A DNA stretch of 40,781 nucleotides, from the NCBI GenBank assembly GCA_904378045.1, contig CAJFHC010000035.1, forward strand, positions 1 to 40,781. The letters run 5' to 3'. This DNA comes from Candidatus Metalachnospira gallinarum. Its GTDB lineage: Bacteria; Bacillota; Clostridia; Lachnospirales; Anaerotignaceae. Each line of letters starts with the position of its first letter. Position 1 is the stretch's first letter. Positions 8,174 through 16,539 of the stretch are shown here, piece by piece. A program made the translations under genes and the position numbers. Below the pieces are notes generated by a model. That model was not told the DNA's origin and made no database searches. It was given only the letters and a program-made list of their open reading frames with translations.

Positions 8174-8202
8174 TTGACAGAAAAAATAGCTTGGTATATA
8201 CT
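8174..8202 (+). promoter_or_regulatory. Promoter of the crp-like/ABC operon
   Basis: A consensus TTGACA (8174-8179) and TATACT (8197-8202) are spaced 17 bp. Transcription should start near 8209, inside the palindrome at 8204-8227. Confidence 0.8.
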
Positions 8203-8203
8203 C

Positions 8204-8227
8204 TTTTTGTCTCAAATGATACAAAAA
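8204..8227 (+). promoter_or_regulatory. Near-perfect 24-bp palindrome over the start site: candidate Crp/Fnr operator
   Basis: Half-sites TTTTTGTCTCA (8204-8214) and TGATACAAAAA (8217-8227) are inverted repeats matching at 10 of 11 positions, separated by AA. The core TGTnTCA..TGAnACA resembles the geometry of Crp/Fnr sites but is not the canonical CRP or FNR sequence. Its place directly after the -10 suggests repression by the regulator encoded just downstream. Confidence 0.65.
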
Positions 8228-8238
8228 CGGGTGATTTG

Positions 8239-8916
8239 GTGAAGACAACAGACATTGAAACAAGGAAAAAATATATTCCGGCGCTTAAAAGGAATTTCCT
8301 TTTTAAAGGAGCTGAAGATTATCCGGAAACGCTTTTAAACTCGGCGAAGGCGGAATGGCTGTCTTTTGAAAAGGGAGAAGTCATATACGACTATGACGAC
8401 TATAAAAACTGTCTGGCGATAATACTGAAAGGGAAGGTGTCCGTCGTAAAGGGCAAGAATCACGGCTCTCTGTTCAACACTCTTAAGGCGGGAGAGGCGT
8501 TCGGAGGGGCGATCCTTTTTGGCGACGGCCCGTTTATTGCCTGCGTGAGCGCCGAAACCGCCAGCGACATATTATTTATACCTTCGGATGTAATGAAATC
8601 GCTTATGGCCGTTTCCGAGCGTATAAATATGAATTATATTTGTTATCTCACCGATTCGCTTAAGTTTCTCAACGAGAGGCTTGAGATATTTTCCGCCGGA
8701 GGAGCCTATGAGAGGACGGCGAGATATCTGAAAATAAAATGCCGTCCCAACGGAGACGGCGTTCCCTGCGCGGAAGGGATAAATCTTTCGTCCCTCGCCG
8801 AATATCTGTCCGTGGGCAGAGCAACCCTCTACAGGATACTTGGAGGGCTCGAGGAAAGGGGAATAATCAAAAAAGAAGGAAGAAAAATATATTTAATAAA
8901 AGGAGAGGAATTATGA
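8239..8916 (+). CDS. Crp/Fnr-family transcriptional regulator
   Basis: The 225-residue protein has an N-terminal cyclic-nucleotide-type beta-barrel (about 40-130, with KGEVIYDYDDYKNCLAIILKGKVSV and LKAGEAFGGAILFGD) and a C-terminal winged HTH (about 170-220, LSSLAEYLSVGRATLYRILGG). It lacks the N-terminal cysteine cluster of FNR, so the signal is unknown. The GTG at 8239 follows GGGTG; a longer open frame upstream overlaps mntP and is not coding. The stop overlaps the lipoprotein start as ATGA, so the regulator and the ABC importer are translationally coupled. It probably responds to the transported compound or a related signal. Confidence 0.88.
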   Translation: MKTTDIETRKKYIPALKRNFLFKGAEDYPETLLNSAKAEWLSFEKGEVIYDYDDYKNCLAIILKGKVSVVKGKNHGSLFNTLKAGEAFGGAILFGDGPFIACVSAETASDILFIPSDVMKSLMAVSERINMNYICYLTDSLKFLNERLEIFSAGGAYERTARYLKIKCRPNGDGVPCAEGINLSSLAEYLSVGRATLYRILGGLEERGIIKKEGRKIYLIKGEEL

Positions 8917-9887
8917 AAAAAATATTTTTATATACGGCGGCCGCTTTAGCGGCGGTATCGTTGCTTGGCGGATGTTCTTCCGGAGAAGGGTCGCAGATAA
9001 ATGTCGGCGTGCTCAAAGGGCCGACTGGAATAGGAGCCGTTGAGCTGATGAAAAAGAGCTCTGAGGGAAAGACGGAAGGAAACTATAACATATCCGTGGC
9101 CAACGCCGCCGATGAGATAAACGGCAAAATAGCCAAGGGAGAGCTGGATATAGCCGCCGTCCCGACAAATGTGGCTCCCGTTCTGTACAACAAGGACAAC
9201 GGCGCTTATTCCGTTTTGGCGGTAAATACTTTGGGGGTGCTCTATGTTCTTGAAAACGGGAATACAATAAACAGCGTTTCGGATCTGTCCGGAAAGACCG
9301 TGTATATGGCCGGACAGGGAGCCGTTCCCGAATATGTTATGGAATATATACTTGAGGAAAACGGTATCGATGACACGGAAATAGTATTTATGACAGAGCA
9401 TGCCGAGGCGGCTGCCGCCCTTGCCGATGGAAGAGCGGACATAGTCGTCCTGCCGGAGCCCAATGTGACGGCGGTAATGATGCAGAACGAAAATGCGAGG
9501 ATCGCCCTTGATTTGACTGAGGAATGGAAGGCCGTAAGCGGAAACGATATGGCGATGGGATGCATCATAGCGAGAAAGGATTTTATCGAGGCCAATCCGG
9601 AAGCCGTGGAGACCTTCCTTGACGAGTATGAAGACAGCATAGAATATGTTAACGAAAACATAAAGGACGCGGCAGTTCTTGTCGAGGAAAGCGGAATAAT
9701 GGCTTCGGCGGCCGCCGCCGAGAAGGCCATACCTAACTGTAATATAGTATATATCGACGGAGAGGATATGGAAAAGGTGTTAAACGGCTTCTATGAAGTG
9801 CTTTATGAGGCCGAGCCGAAGTCCATAGGAGGAAGCCTGCCGGGAAAGGACTTCTATTATAACGGGGACAGCTATGACGTGGATTAA
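8913..9887 (+). CDS. ABC transporter substrate-binding lipoprotein (NitT/TauT-like)
   Basis: The 324-residue precursor has a lipoprotein signal: a Lys-Lys start, a hydrophobic stretch and lipobox LGGC with Cys21. The mature part resembles the NMT1/SsuA type of periplasmic-binding fold, with GVLKGPTGIGAVELM at the start, the DIAAVPTNVAPVLY segment and NTLGVLYVLENG. It is tethered outside the membrane and delivers ligand to the permease encoded next, whose start overlaps by 14 nt. The substrate (sulfonate, nitrate, thiamine precursor or other) cannot be told from sequence. Confidence 0.87.
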   Translation: MKKIFLYTAAALAAVSLLGGCSSGEGSQINVGVLKGPTGIGAVELMKKSSEGKTEGNYNISVANAADEINGKIAKGELDIAAVPTNVAPVLYNKDNGAYSVLAVNTLGVLYVLENGNTINSVSDLSGKTVYMAGQGAVPEYVMEYILEENGIDDTEIVFMTEHAEAAAALADGRADIVVLPEPNVTAVMMQNENARIALDLTEEWKAVSGNDMAMGCIIARKDFIEANPEAVETFLDEYEDSIEYVNENIKDAAVLVEESGIMASAAAAEKAIPNCNIVYIDGEDMEKVLNGFYEVLYEAEPKSIGGSLPGKDFYYNGDSYDVD

Positions 9888-10602
9888 AAGGGCAGGTGTT
9901 ATCCTGTTCTGGCTCGCGGTTTGGCAGGCGGCCTATATGCTCATAGGCTCGGATATTATTTTCGCCTCTCCCGCTGATACGATAGCGGCGCTTGTCAGGC
10001 TTATGGGAACCGGTGAATTTTACGCCGTTATAGGACTGTCATTTTTGAGAACCGCCGCCGGCTTTCTTGCCGGAGCTTTGACGGGATTTGTGCTTGGCGG
10101 CCTTGCGGCAGGCATTGGTACCGCTAAAGCTCTTTTAAAGCCTGTCATAGACATTGTCAGGGCGGCGCCTGTGGCGTCGTTCATCATATTGGCGCTGGTA
10201 TGGATTAAAACCGGTTTTATTCCGGTGTTCATATCATTCCTTACGGTCACGCCAATTGTCTGGAGCGCGGTGCTTACGGGGCTTGACAATACGGATCTAA
10301 AGCTGCTTGAAATGGCCAAAGTGTTTGAGTATTCACGGATAACGAAAATAAGGAAGCTGTATATCCCGACTCTTATCCCTTACATCAAGACGGCGATGGT
10401 CACGGGGGCGGGATTCGCGTTCAAAAGCGGAGTCGCGGCGGAGATAATAGCCTCGCCGGAGCTTTCCATAGGACGCAGCCTTCAGGAGGCGAGGATATAT
10501 TTTGAGACGGCGGAGCTTCTGGCATGGACGGCCGTCATAATAGTTTTGAGTATGATTTTCGAGAAGCTGCTCATACGGGCGGTCGGGAGGAAAAATGTTT
10601 GA
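9874..10602 (+). CDS. ABC transporter permease (TauC/SsuC-like)
   Basis: The 242-residue membrane protein has about six helices and the BPD_transp_1 permease domain. The EAA-type cytoplasmic loop that contacts the ATPase is visible around LLEMAKVFEYSRITKIRKLYIP, followed by LIPYIKTAMVTGAGFAFKSGV, as in TauC/SsuC proteins. It overlaps the binding-protein gene by 14 nt and the ATPase gene by 8 nt, so the three form one coupled unit. Confidence 0.9.
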   Translation: MTWIKRAGVILFWLAVWQAAYMLIGSDIIFASPADTIAALVRLMGTGEFYAVIGLSFLRTAAGFLAGALTGFVLGGLAAGIGTAKALLKPVIDIVRAAPVASFIILALVWIKTGFIPVFISFLTVTPIVWSAVLTGLDNTDLKLLEMAKVFEYSRITKIRKLYIPTLIPYIKTAMVTGAGFAFKSGVAAEIIASPELSIGRSLQEARIYFETAELLAWTAVIIVLSMIFEKLLIRAVGRKNV

Positions 10603-11155
10603 GATGACCGGCATAGCTAAAAGCTATGGAGACAGGAAGATATTGGACGGCGTTGAGCTTAACGTCAGGGAAGGCGAGCCCGTGTGCCTTTTTGGGCCCA
10701 GCGGATGCGGGAAAACTACTCTGCTCAGCATAGCCGCGGGATTGACCATCCCTGACGAGGGAAAAATAATAAACGGAAAAAAGAGCGTGTCCTGCGTGTT
10801 TCAGGAGGACAGGCTCCTGCCATGGTGTACCGCGGGGGAAAACATAATGATCTCAGCGAGAAACAGGAAAGCCGCGTCGGCTATGACGGAGGCCGCCGGC
10901 CTTTGCGAATATCTGGACTACTATCCGAATGAGATGAGCGGGGGAATGAGAAGAAGAACGGCGATCGCGAGGGCCGCCGCCTTTGACGGAGACATATATA
11001 TCCTTGACGAACCGTTTACCGGCATAGATGACGAGAGAAAAGAAAAAATATGCGTTTGTCTGAGAAAACTCGTTAGGAATAAAATATGCCTTATGGCCTC
11101 CCATGACATAAGAGACGCGGAGCTTATGGGCGCCGGAATATTAAAAATATTTTAA
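10595..11155 (+). CDS. ABC transporter ATP-binding protein (short, TauB/SsuB-like)
   Basis: All nucleotide-binding motifs are present: Walker A GPSGCGKT (34-41), Q-loop VFQEDRLLPW (Gln70), signature MSGGM (114-118), Walker B DIYILDEP (133-140) and switch His170 in ASHD. At 186 residues it is clearly shorter than typical 240-260-residue TauB/SsuB proteins, because the C-terminal helical extension is absent and the spacing before Walker A is compact. It energises the preceding permease. GGGAGG lies just upstream of the ATG. Confidence 0.9.
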   Translation: MFEMTGIAKSYGDRKILDGVELNVREGEPVCLFGPSGCGKTTLLSIAAGLTIPDEGKIINGKKSVSCVFQEDRLLPWCTAGENIMISARNRKAASAMTEAAGLCEYLDYYPNEMSGGMRRRTAIARAAAFDGDIYILDEPFTGIDDERKEKICVCLRKLVRNKICLMASHDIRDAELMGAGILKIF

Positions 11156-11173
11156 TATTATTAATAATTATTA

Positions 11174-11201
11174 TTGACTAATATCTGTTATCTGATAAAA
11201 T
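11174..11201 (+). promoter_or_regulatory. Promoter of the AAA ATPase gene
   Basis: TTGACT (11174-11179) and TAAAAT (11196-11201) are 16 bp apart in the A/T-rich gap between the ABC operon and the AAA gene. Confidence 0.6.
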
Positions 11202-11217
11202 ATATTTGGGTGATTTT

Positions 11218-12495
11218 ATGAACAGAAAGCAAATAGCCATATATGAAAAAAGAGGCTACGACAACGCCGTGTTCGCCACGGGTTACAGCAAGGAAAAGGC
11301 TGACGAGTGCGTTAAGAGCATATATGAAGCGTACAGAAAAAAACTTCTTGAGGACGGATATTACGGTTACGGAGAAAACAGGAACGTCCCCTCTTCCATA
11401 GAGGACGATGAGAAAATCAATTATATAGATCTTATAAAGGACGTGGATTTTTCGGATAAAAGAAGTCCGTTTTATAAGGAGCTTACAAAAGACGAATTCA
11501 ATTTTATGGAAAAATACGTTGTGTACGGCAAACACCTTCTTCAGGAAGGAAAAATAAACGAAAGATGCGTGTATACGAAGGAGACGGAAGCGTATAAGGA
11601 TCTTTGCAAAAATATAGTCGGTCAGGAGGAAATGAAGGAGACGCTCTGCAAGCTGGGAGCGGTGTTCTCTTACAGCCAGAAAAGAAGGCTCTATGACCTG
11701 AATACCGCCGAGATACATAAGGTCTTTGCCTTCATCGGACCTCCGGGAACGGCCAAGACAACTGCGGCAAGATATTTTGCGAGAATGATGAGCGAGGAGG
11801 GCGTTTTAAGCGGACACAGGATAGCCTATGTCACGGGAACGCAGCTCAAGGCAAAATATGTTGGACAAACTGCGGCAAGAGTACATGACATTTTTATGGA
11901 CAATGATATAATAATAATTGACGAGGCATATTCCCTTGTCAATTACAATGAAACGTCAAGAACGGACAGCTTTTCACAGGAAGCGCTGGCGCAGCTCTGT
12001 ATAGAGGTCGAGGATCACAGCCATGATAAGCTTATAATTTTCGCAGGCTACGGCGGAGACATCGATGATAAGCACAATAAAATGAAAAAATTCCTCGACG
12101 AGAATCCCGGTATAAGCAGCCGTATAACCTTTACGGTCAATTTCTCATCCTATGACGAGAAGGAAATGCTGGACATTTTCGAGCTTCTTGCGAGAAACGC
12201 GAATTACAGGCTTGAGGACGGATGGAGGGACATACTTAACGAGTTCTTCCTTGAAAGGATACACGCTCCAAACTTTGGAAACGGACGAGAGGCAAGAAGA
12301 CTCCTTGAGCATTGTATGTCAATAGCGGCTCAGAGATATATAGAGTGGGAAAGAACCCTCCCTACCTTTGCCAGCGAAGGCGAGAGAGAAAAGGAGGAAG
12401 TCTCAAGGCTCACTCTGCTTACCTGCGACGATCTCAGGGCGGCTGTCAGGGAATTCCTCTACGCGGAGAGCGTTATAAGAGGAAGAGACAACTAA
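11218..12495 (+). CDS. CbxX/SpoVK-type AAA+ ATPase
   Basis: The 425-residue protein has an N-terminal unassigned region (about 1-130) and an AAA+ module (about 135-390). Walker A is GPPGTAKT (174-181), with Ala where most family members have Gly. Walker B is IIIIDEAYSL (231-240), and GISSRITFTVNFSSYDEKE matches the sensor region of CbxX/CfqX, SpoVK and EccA. Such proteins act as remodelling hexamers on partner proteins. No partner gene is adjacent: an alcohol dehydrogenase follows 23 bp later. The ATG at 11218 follows GGGTGA. The function is not predictable. Confidence 0.85.
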   Translation: MNRKQIAIYEKRGYDNAVFATGYSKEKADECVKSIYEAYRKKLLEDGYYGYGENRNVPSSIEDDEKINYIDLIKDVDFSDKRSPFYKELTKDEFNFMEKYVVYGKHLLQEGKINERCVYTKETEAYKDLCKNIVGQEEMKETLCKLGAVFSYSQKRRLYDLNTAEIHKVFAFIGPPGTAKTTAARYFARMMSEEGVLSGHRIAYVTGTQLKAKYVGQTAARVHDIFMDNDIIIIDEAYSLVNYNETSRTDSFSQEALAQLCIEVEDHSHDKLIIFAGYGGDIDDKHNKMKKFLDENPGISSRITFTVNFSSYDEKEMLDIFELLARNANYRLEDGWRDILNEFFLERIHAPNFGNGREARRLLEHCMSIAAQRYIEWERTLPTFASEGEREKEEVSRLTLLTCDDLRAAVREFLYAESVIRGRDN

Positions 12496-12518
12496 ACGGT
12501 TTAACAAAGGAGGATTTT

Positions 12519-13622
12519 ATGAAAGCTTTTACCTATTATATGCCGGCAAAGGTCATTTTCGGCAGAAACTGTATTATTGAAAACAAAGAGGCTTTCCTTG
12601 GACTTGGAAAGAAGGCTCTTATATTCACCGGAAGGCACTCAGCAAAGGCGAACGGCTCACTCAAAGACGTGGAGGACGCTCTGGACGCCGTTGGAATAGG
12701 ACATGTGCTTTTTGACGAGGTAGAGGAAAATCCTTCTCTTGAAACGCTTGAAAAGGCCGCTGCCATCGGAAAAAAGGAAGGGGCTGACTTTGTTATAGGC
12801 ATCGGCGGAGGTTCGCCCATGGACGCCGCCAAGGGAGCGTCATTCCTTATCGCAAATGATGGAATGACGGCCGAAATGCTCATGCAGGAGGGAAGCTACA
12901 GGCATGTTCCCATCGTGGAGGTGGCAACGACCGCCGGAACGGGAAGCGAGACGACCCAGTACGCCGTATTTACTCTGCATAAACAGGGAACAAAAAACGG
13001 AGCCGTACAGAAGGCGTTTGCGGACGTCGCTTTCCTTGACGCGAAATATACGGAGAGCCTTTCCGATAAGGTAACTGTAAATACGGCCATCGATGCCCTT
13101 ACTCACCTTATCGAGGGATATACATCAAAAAAATCAAACTTCCTTGGAGATCTTATGGCAGAGGACGGAATGAGGATATTCGCGGAATGTATCCCCGCCA
13201 TAAGAGAGCTTAAATTTACTCCGGAAATAAGGGAGAAACTTATACTTATGTCCACAATCGCCGGAATCGTAATAGCTCAGGCCGGAACGTCTCTTCCCCA
13301 TGCCTGCGGATATATGCCCACATATGAGAAGCACATACCCCACGGAAGAGCCAACGCCATATTCACAAGGGCTTATCTTGAGCTTTTCCCCGATCAGACA
13401 AAGACAAACAATATCCTCAGAATACTCGGATTCAACAGTCTTGAGGAACTCAATGGCTTCTTTAAAGAAGTGCTCGAGCCCAGAGAGGAATTTACGGAGG
13501 CGGATGTGGAGAGATATACGGACGCACTTATGGCTACTCCCGGAAAATTAGCGCTCCATCCCTATCCTCTTACAAGGGAGGATATATACGGTCTCTATAA
13601 AAAGAGTCTGATATTATATTGA
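12519..13622 (+). CDS. Iron-containing alcohol dehydrogenase
   Basis: The 367-residue protein belongs to the type III Fe-ADH family. The NAD(P)-binding GIGGGSPMD (94-102) and four metal ligands are all present: Asp192 and His196 in NTAIDALTHLIEGY, His261 in SLPHACGY and His275 in HIPHGRANAI. It probably interconverts an aldehyde and an alcohol during fermentation, but butanol, 1,3-propanediol and lactaldehyde reductases cannot be separated by eye. AAAGGAGG lies just before the ATG. It follows the AAA gene by 23 bp and may be co-transcribed. A terminator follows. Confidence 0.92.
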   Translation: MKAFTYYMPAKVIFGRNCIIENKEAFLGLGKKALIFTGRHSAKANGSLKDVEDALDAVGIGHVLFDEVEENPSLETLEKAAAIGKKEGADFVIGIGGGSPMDAAKGASFLIANDGMTAEMLMQEGSYRHVPIVEVATTAGTGSETTQYAVFTLHKQGTKNGAVQKAFADVAFLDAKYTESLSDKVTVNTAIDALTHLIEGYTSKKSNFLGDLMAEDGMRIFAECIPAIRELKFTPEIREKLILMSTIAGIVIAQAGTSLPHACGYMPTYEKHIPHGRANAIFTRAYLELFPDQTKTNNILRILGFNSLEELNGFFKEVLEPREEFTEADVERYTDALMATPGKLALHPYPLTREDIYGLYKKSLILY

Positions 13623-13672
13623 TTATGAGAACTATTAAAATACGATAAACGAATTAAAAATCGGCAAATGCT

Positions 13673-13712
13673 GAACGGGTCGGCTCCGTTATGGAGCTCG
13701 GCCCGTTTTTTG
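13673..13712 (+). terminator. Rho-independent terminator after the alcohol dehydrogenase gene
   Basis: AACGGGTCGGCTCC (13674-13687) and GGAGCTCGGCCCGTT form a strong stem ending in a six-T run at about 13712. Confidence 0.88.
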
Positions 13713-13757
13713 GATAATGCGCATCAAAAGATTAATTTTTTTGTAATATTATTTGAA

Positions 13758-13786
13758 TTGAACTTGCATGCAATATATGGTATTCT
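13758..13786 (+). promoter_or_regulatory. Possible promoter of the yacL-ispD-rnhA group
   Basis: TTGAAC (13758-13763) and TATTCT (13781-13786) are 17 bp apart in the gap before the YacL-like gene. A second A/T-rich element, TATGATAAT, lies about 10 bp further on and could also act as a -10. Confidence 0.45.
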
Positions 13787-13891
13787 TGTATTGTATGATA
13801 ATCTGGTGGTAATATTATTTTTTGTCGGGGAAAATCATATTCCACTGACTGCATACGGAAATGGCAAAGCATAATAAAAGGGGGTGAAACT

Positions 13892-14944
13892 ATGATAAAA
13901 AAGATATTCAGATATGTTATAACGCTTGTTGTTATGACGATTGCGGTGGGTCTTTTATACGCTCTTTATAATCATAATATCTGGGGGATACAGCAATATG
14001 TCGCCGACTACGCGGTTATCCTTTTCGGAGTTTTTATCGGAATCATTTATTTTATATTATTCTCTGACGTTGCCGCTGACGCCATAATGAAACAGCTTGG
14101 AGTAGCTGAGGTCAAGCTTGTGAAAATGGATATCAAGGAGCTTATAATGGCTGTTTTAGGCGTTGTGACGGGACTTATAATAGCCAACCTCATAGGCGTG
14201 GCAATAAACGGCTACGGAATAGTCGGAACCGGAATAACGGTTATATTAAACATAACCCTTGGAGTTCTGGGCTACAGAGTCGCTACAAAAAAGAGGGACG
14301 AGCTGGAAATGCCGATACTTAAGGCAAACCAGAACAAGTCGTACCCGGGCAGGCCGAAAATACTTGATACCAGCGTTATAATAGACGGCAGGATACTTGA
14401 TCTTTTAAGGACGGGATTCATAGAAGGAAAAATAATTATACCGACCTTTGTTTTAGACGAGCTCAGGCATATCGCGGACTCGTCCGACGCCCTTAAGAGA
14501 AACAGGGGCAGGAGAGGTCTTGATATACTTAACGAGATACAGAAGCAGCTCGATATTCCCGTTGTTATCAAGGAGTTCAACATCAAGGAAAAGATAGAGG
14601 TCGATTCCAAGCTGCTTAAAATGGCGGAAAAAATGGACGCCTATGTGGTAACAAACGACTACAACCTCAATAAAGTGGCCGAGGTTAGGGGAGTTAAGGT
14701 GCTTAACATCAACGAGCTTGCCAACGCCGTCAAGCCCATGCTCCTTCCGGGAGAAGAAATGACAGTTACAATAATAAAGGCCGGAAAGGAAAACGGGCAG
14801 GGCGTCGCTTACCTGAACGACGGAACGATGATAGTTGTCGAAGGCGGAGCGAAGCGAATAGGAGATACGCTTGAGGTCGTTGTGACCAGCGTTTTGCAGA
14901 CTTCAGCCGGAAGAATGATATTTACCAGAATAAAGAGTGAGTAA
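13892..14944 (+). CDS. PIN/TRAM-domain membrane protein (YacL-like)
   Basis: The 350-residue protein has four N-terminal membrane helices (about 8-30, 42-60, 85-110, 115-130), then a PIN nuclease-fold domain (about 155-285, starting KILDTSVIIDGRILDLL with conserved Asp residues, then IADSSDALKRNRGRRGLDIL and VVTNDYNLNKVAEV) and a C-terminal TRAM domain (about 290-347). This is the arrangement of Bacillus YacL. An RNase activity is inferred from the PIN fold. GGGGGTGAAA precedes the ATG. ispD follows 4 bp later, as in many Firmicutes. Confidence 0.9.
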   Translation: MIKKIFRYVITLVVMTIAVGLLYALYNHNIWGIQQYVADYAVILFGVFIGIIYFILFSDVAADAIMKQLGVAEVKLVKMDIKELIMAVLGVVTGLIIANLIGVAINGYGIVGTGITVILNITLGVLGYRVATKKRDELEMPILKANQNKSYPGRPKILDTSVIIDGRILDLLRTGFIEGKIIIPTFVLDELRHIADSSDALKRNRGRRGLDILNEIQKQLDIPVVIKEFNIKEKIEVDSKLLKMAEKMDAYVVTNDYNLNKVAEVRGVKVLNINELANAVKPMLLPGEEMTVTIIKAGKENGQGVAYLNDGTMIVVEGGAKRIGDTLEVVVTSVLQTSAGRMIFTRIKSE

Positions 14945-14948
14945 CGAC

Positions 14949-15659
14949 ATGGAAAGAGAAACTATATTTTGCTCCGCGGTCATTGTGGCCGCCGGAAGCG
15001 GAAAAAGAATGGGAGCCGACAGGCCGAAGCAGTTTCTTGAACTGTGCGGAAAAACGATAATCGAGCGAACAGCCGCTGTTTTCAGCGGCTGTAAACTTAT
15101 AGACGAAATTATCATAGTGTCCTCTGCGGAGGGCATCCGTGAGTGCGAAAATCTGCTTGGAAACATAAAAAAGAATATAAAATATGTCGTCGGCGGAAAA
15201 GAAAGATACGACTCGGTGTATAACGGCATCAGAGCCGTTGATCCATCCTGCGGAGTTATTGTCATCCATGACGGAGTGAGACCGTTTGTAACCGAAAAAA
15301 TGATAGAGGACTCTATCGAATACGCCATGCGGTACGGAGCCTGTGTCTGCGCCGTAAAAAGCAAGGACACGGTCAAAATATGCAAAGCGGACGGTTTCGT
15401 GGATCATACGCCGGACAGGGAGCTTGTTTATAATGTTCAGACTCCGCAGACATTCAGAAGGGATATAATAGAAAGGGCGTATAGAACAGCTTTTGAAAGG
15501 GGCGTTTTCGGCACGGACGACGCTTCGCTGGCGGAAAACTGCGGAATACCGGTCAGGATCATTGAGGGCAGCTATGATAATATAAAAATAACTACGCCTG
15601 ATGACCTTGTGGTTGGAGAAAAAATATTGAATGGAGGCGGCGGAAATAAAAACAGTTGA
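14949..15659 (+). CDS. ispD: 2-C-methyl-D-erythritol 4-phosphate cytidylyltransferase
   Basis: The product (about 236 residues) is IspD of the non-mevalonate isoprenoid pathway, which joins CTP and MEP to give CDP-ME. The nucleotide-binding N terminus [19 protein letters not shown], the central [10 protein letters not shown] and the later TPQTFRRD are conserved. The ATG at 14949 is preferred, but a GTG at 14937 in the same frame overlaps the previous stop and cannot be excluded. The 3' end overlaps rnhA by 29 nt. Confidence 0.95.
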   Translation: MERETIFCSAVIVAAGSGKRMGADRPKQFLELCGKTIIERTAAVFSGCKLIDEIIIVSSAEGIRECENLLGNIKKNIKYVVGGKERYDSVYNGIRAVDPSCGVIVIHDGVRPFVTEKMIEDSIEYAMRYGACVCAVKSKDTVKICKADGFVDHTPDRELVYNVQTPQTFRRDIIERAYRTAFERGVFGTDDASLAENCGIPVRIIEGSYDNIKITTPDDLVVGEKILNGGGGNKNS

Positions 15660-16113
15660 TATATATACCGACGGAGCGTGTTCCGGAAACCCGGGAAGCG
15701 GCGGATACGGCGTCGTTCTCCTTTATAACGGAGCGAGGAAGGAGCTTTCGGCGGGCTACAGGCTGACGACAAACAACCGTATGGAGGTGCTTGCCGTCAT
15801 AAAAGGGCTGGAATGCCTTAAGGAAAAATGCAGGGTCAACCTCTACAGCGATTCAAAATATGTGGTTGACGCCGTAAACAAGGGCTGGGCAAAAAAATGG
15901 CAGTCAAACGGCTGGAGAAAGGCAGACAAGACGAGGGCTCTCAATGTAGATCTTTGGGAGAGGCTTTTAAGCCTTCTGGAAATGCATGAAGTGAAATTTA
16001 TATGGGTAAAGGGCCACGCGGATAACAGGGAAAACGAAAGGTGCGATTTTTTGGCCAGAAGCGCGATAGAAAGCGGAAATTTAATAGAGGACAAAAATTA
16101 CAGCGCCGTTTGA
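15631..16113 (+). CDS. rnhA: Ribonuclease HI
   Basis: The 160-residue enzyme degrades the RNA strand of RNA-DNA hybrids in the cytoplasm. The four catalytic acids are visible: Asp14 in [11 protein letters not shown], Glu52 in NNRMEV, Asp74 in YSDSKYV and Asp139 near the C terminus, with His129 in VKGHADN. Length is typical of RNase HI. It overlaps ispD by 29 nt in another frame, so its translation is likely coupled. Confidence 0.96.
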   Translation: MEAAEIKTVDIYTDGACSGNPGSGGYGVVLLYNGARKELSAGYRLTTNNRMEVLAVIKGLECLKEKCRVNLYSDSKYVVDAVNKGWAKKWQSNGWRKADKTRALNVDLWERLLSLLEMHEVKFIWVKGHADNRENERCDFLARSAIESGNLIEDKNYSAV

Positions 16114-16177
16114 TTAAATGTGTCGGATTGGGTCTGTTAAAAAATGGATAAACATCGTCAAATCAAACAAATATTTA

Positions 16178-16206
16178 TTGACACCCATTTTAAATTATGT
16201 TATCCT
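16178..16206 (+). promoter_or_regulatory. Promoter of the cold-shock gene
   Basis: A perfect TTGACA (16178-16183) and TATCCT (16201-16206) are 17 bp apart. The 5' leader of about 60 nt has a GCCGC-TGAC-GCGGC hairpin (16228-16241) upstream of TAGGAGGA, in keeping with structured leaders of csp genes. Confidence 0.75.
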
Positions 16207-16273
16207 TCATTTGTAACAATTTCCACTGCCGCTGACGCGGCGCTTTATTTACTTTAGTAGGAGGACACAAAGA

Positions 16274-16474
16274 ATGAAAAAAGGTACAGTAAAATGGTTC
16301 AATGCGGAAAAAGGTTTCGGTTTCATTTCCGTACCCGGCGAGGACGACGTATTTGTACACTTCTCAGCTATCCAGGCAGATGGATATAAGACTCTTGAAG
16401 AGGGCCAGGAAGTTGAGTTTGAAGTAGTGCAGGGCGCTAAGGGACCTCAGGCCGCAAACGTAGTAAAGGCTTAA
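16274..16474 (+). CDS. Cold-shock family protein (CspA-like)
   Basis: The 66-residue single cold-shock domain is an OB fold that binds single-stranded RNA and DNA. RNP1 KGFGFI and RNP2 VFVHF are intact and the N terminus [14 protein letters not shown] is canonical. Length is normal. It probably acts as an RNA chaperone. TAGGAGGA sits just before the ATG. It has its own promoter and terminator. Confidence 0.97.
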   Translation: MKKGTVKWFNAEKGFGFISVPGEDDVFVHFSAIQADGYKTLEEGQEVEFEVVQGAKGPQAANVVKA

Positions 16475-16491
16475 TCTTAGTATTAGTATCC

Positions 16492-16513
16492 AAACTGTGA
16501 AAACAGGTTTTTT
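16492..16513 (+). terminator. Terminator of the cold-shock gene
   Basis: AAACTGT (16492-16498) pairs with ACAGGTTT (16503-16510) around a GAAA tetraloop with one bulged G, followed by a T run to 16513. Confidence 0.7.
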
Positions 16514-16539
16514 GAATATATATATTAATAGGTTATGCA

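Noticed and set aside
7636..8238. An upstream extension of the Crp-like frame overlapping mntP
   Set aside because: It is out of frame with the clearly conserved mntP and contains the crp promoter. The GTG at 8239 with GGGTG is the plausible start.
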